Origin: Candidatus Nomurabacteria bacterium
GTDB taxonomy: Bacteria > Patescibacteriota > Minisyncoccia > Phycocordibacterales > UBA9973
Assembly: GCA_020846955.1 (NCBI GenBank)
Contig: JADLCZ010000059.1
Span: 1 to 6,076 of the forward strand
Direction of reading: 5' to 3'
DNA length: 6,076 bases
Under the pieces are notes generated by a model that saw nothing but the letters and a program-made list of their open reading frames with translations, did no database searches and was not told where the DNA came from. Each line of letters begins with the position of its first letter. The first letter of the stretch is position 1. Of this stretch, positions 5,549 to 6,076 are shown piece by piece. The position numbers were made by a program, and so were the translations under genes.

Positions 5549-5968
5549 ATGAATACAAAAAAAGAAAAAGTAATGGTTTTTGGAGTCTTTGACAACCTGC
5601 ACGAGGGGCACAGATTTTTATTAAAAAACGCATTAAATTATGGCTTGGAATTATATATTGTAGTTACACCAACTCATAGAGTTGAGAAAATAAAGGGTAA
5701 ACTCCCCTTTTATTCTATTAAAGAGCGCATGCATGCGTTGGAGAAAGAATATCCCGAAGCCAGAATTATCGAGGGCGACAATGATGCAGAACAGTGGACA
5801 CCAATAATAAACAACACTCCAGAAGTCATCGTTTGTGGATACGATCAAGATGAACTCTATGATGCTCTCTCTAAAATATCAGGAAAATACAACTTTGAAT
5901 TAATACAAATAAAAGAAAATCTCAATGGCGAAGAGCTCCACTCGCGCTATATAAATAAAAGTGTATAA
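5549..5968 (+). CDS. HxGH cytidylyltransferase-like nucleotidyltransferase
   Basis: This 139-residue protein is a compact member of the nucleotidyltransferase superfamily that transfers CMP or AMP onto a phosphorylated substrate. The N-terminal strand and loop VFGVFDNLHEGH (10-21) carry the HxGH nucleotide-binding motif (His18, Gly20, His21). YSIKERMHAL (55-64) is the substrate-side segment common in the family, and VIVCGYDQD (93-101) matches the C-terminal (L)GYDQ. Length and motif spacing resemble TagD-type glycerol-3-phosphate cytidylyltransferases and archaeal RibL-type FAD synthetases. The usual ISSTxI(R) signature is not clear: ELHSRYINKS at 129-138 stands where it should be. The substrate is therefore open, with a phospho-sugar-alcohol or FMN as candidates. 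The gene is divergent from the exported-protein gene and alone in its unit. No Shine-Dalgarno sequence precedes the ATG. Confidence 0.85.
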   Translation: MNTKKEKVMVFGVFDNLHEGHRFLLKNALNYGLELYIVVTPTHRVEKIKGKLPFYSIKERMHALEKEYPEARIIEGDNDAEQWTPIINNTPEVIVCGYDQDELYDALSKISGKYNFELIQIKENLNGEELHSRYINKSV

Positions 5969-5997
5969 TTTGATTATATTGTATGAATCCGGTAGTG

Positions 5998-6022
5998 AAA
6001 AATGGCATATCTACCATTTTTT
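5998..6022 (+). terminator. Probable terminator of the cytidylyltransferase-like gene
   Basis: AAAAATGG (5998-6005) pairs with CCATTTTT (6014-6021) around an eight-base loop and ends in a T run. Only two G-C pairs support it, so it is weak. A competing pairing, GGTAG (5991-5995) with CTACC (6011-6015), uses part of the same sequence. It lies 29 bases after the stop codon. Confidence 0.5.
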
Positions 6023-6031
6023 ATGTTAGAA

Positions 6032-6040
6032 TAAGGAGGT
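6032..6040 (+). promoter_or_regulatory. Orphan perfect Shine-Dalgarno sequence
   Basis: TAAGGAGGT is a nine-base match to the complement of the usual bacterial 16S rRNA 3' tail. No ATG, GTG or TTG follows before the window ends, so it serves no visible start codon. It stands out because none of the complete genes here has such a site. The surrounding 108 bases (5969-6076) are otherwise AT-rich and hold no supported gene. Confidence 0.35.
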
Positions 6041-6076
6041 TAATTTTAAAAGTTATACATTTATAGTAAATTATTA

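Noticed and set aside
99..5968. Alternative genetic code (TGA as glycine, found in some Patescibacteria).
   Set aside because: No in-frame TGA interrupts any conserved gene here, and all stops are TAA, so the standard bacterial code suffices.
6024..6045. The CCTCCTTA on the minus strand as the 3' end of a 16S rRNA gene.
   Set aside because: The conserved GGCTGGATCA that should precede it is absent; the flanks are plain AT-rich DNA.
5983..6066. A 27-codon plus-strand frame starting MNPVVKNGIS after the cytidylyltransferase-like gene, with a TATAAT at 5964-5969.
   Set aside because: It runs straight through the probable terminator, has no -35, no recognisable domain and a composition typical of chance AT-rich frames.
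1..6076. CRISPR array, prophage or defence island.
   Set aside because: No spaced direct repeats of the right length and no phage or defence domains were seen; apart from the transposase fragment the genes are housekeeping or surface proteins.

Overview
The window is AT-rich and gene-dense. Every complete gene ends in TAA, no TGA is read through in frame, the tRNA carries no encoded CCA, and the guaB and purA homologues sit one base apart. These traits, with short genes, weak or absent Shine-Dalgarno sites and a divergent PurA, fit a reduced bacterial genome, perhaps Patescibacteria/CPR. That placement is an inference; nothing here fixes the lineage.

Layout from left to right. (1) Positions 1-89, minus strand: the N-terminus of a probable IS1595/ISXO2-type transposase running off the window edge. 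(2) 99-1208, minus: a 369-residue protein with a clear PRPP-binding phosphoribosyltransferase core and an unrecognised C-terminal half. Its last nine codons may come from the end of the insertion sequence. (3) 1330-1401, plus: tRNA-Asn(GTT) with its own promoter, followed by a bidirectional terminator. (4) 1448-4661, minus: guaB (IMP dehydrogenase), purA (adenylosuccinate synthetase) and a small DoxX-like membrane protein, probably one transcription unit with an extra promoter before the last gene. (5) 4737-5417, minus: an exported Tyr/Asn- then Thr/Asn-rich protein anchored by a C-terminal membrane helix. (6) 5549-5968, plus: a 139-residue HxGH cytidylyltransferase-like protein, divergent from gene 5, with a strong 14-bp inverted repeat between them. 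(7) 5969-6076: no supported gene; a probable terminator and an orphan perfect Shine-Dalgarno sequence.

GuaB and PurA are the two enzymes that draw on IMP, toward GMP and AMP respectively, so the operon is the purine branch point. The most striking pattern is in the promoters. Five of the six protein-gene promoters I can place have a -10 box ending only 6-8 bases before the start codon, so transcription should begin at or next to the ATG. Six of seven promoters have an extended TGn -10. The window therefore looks dominated by leaderless mRNAs. The reading also corrects one start: the longest frame of the exported protein begins at a TTG that is really the -35 box of its own promoter.
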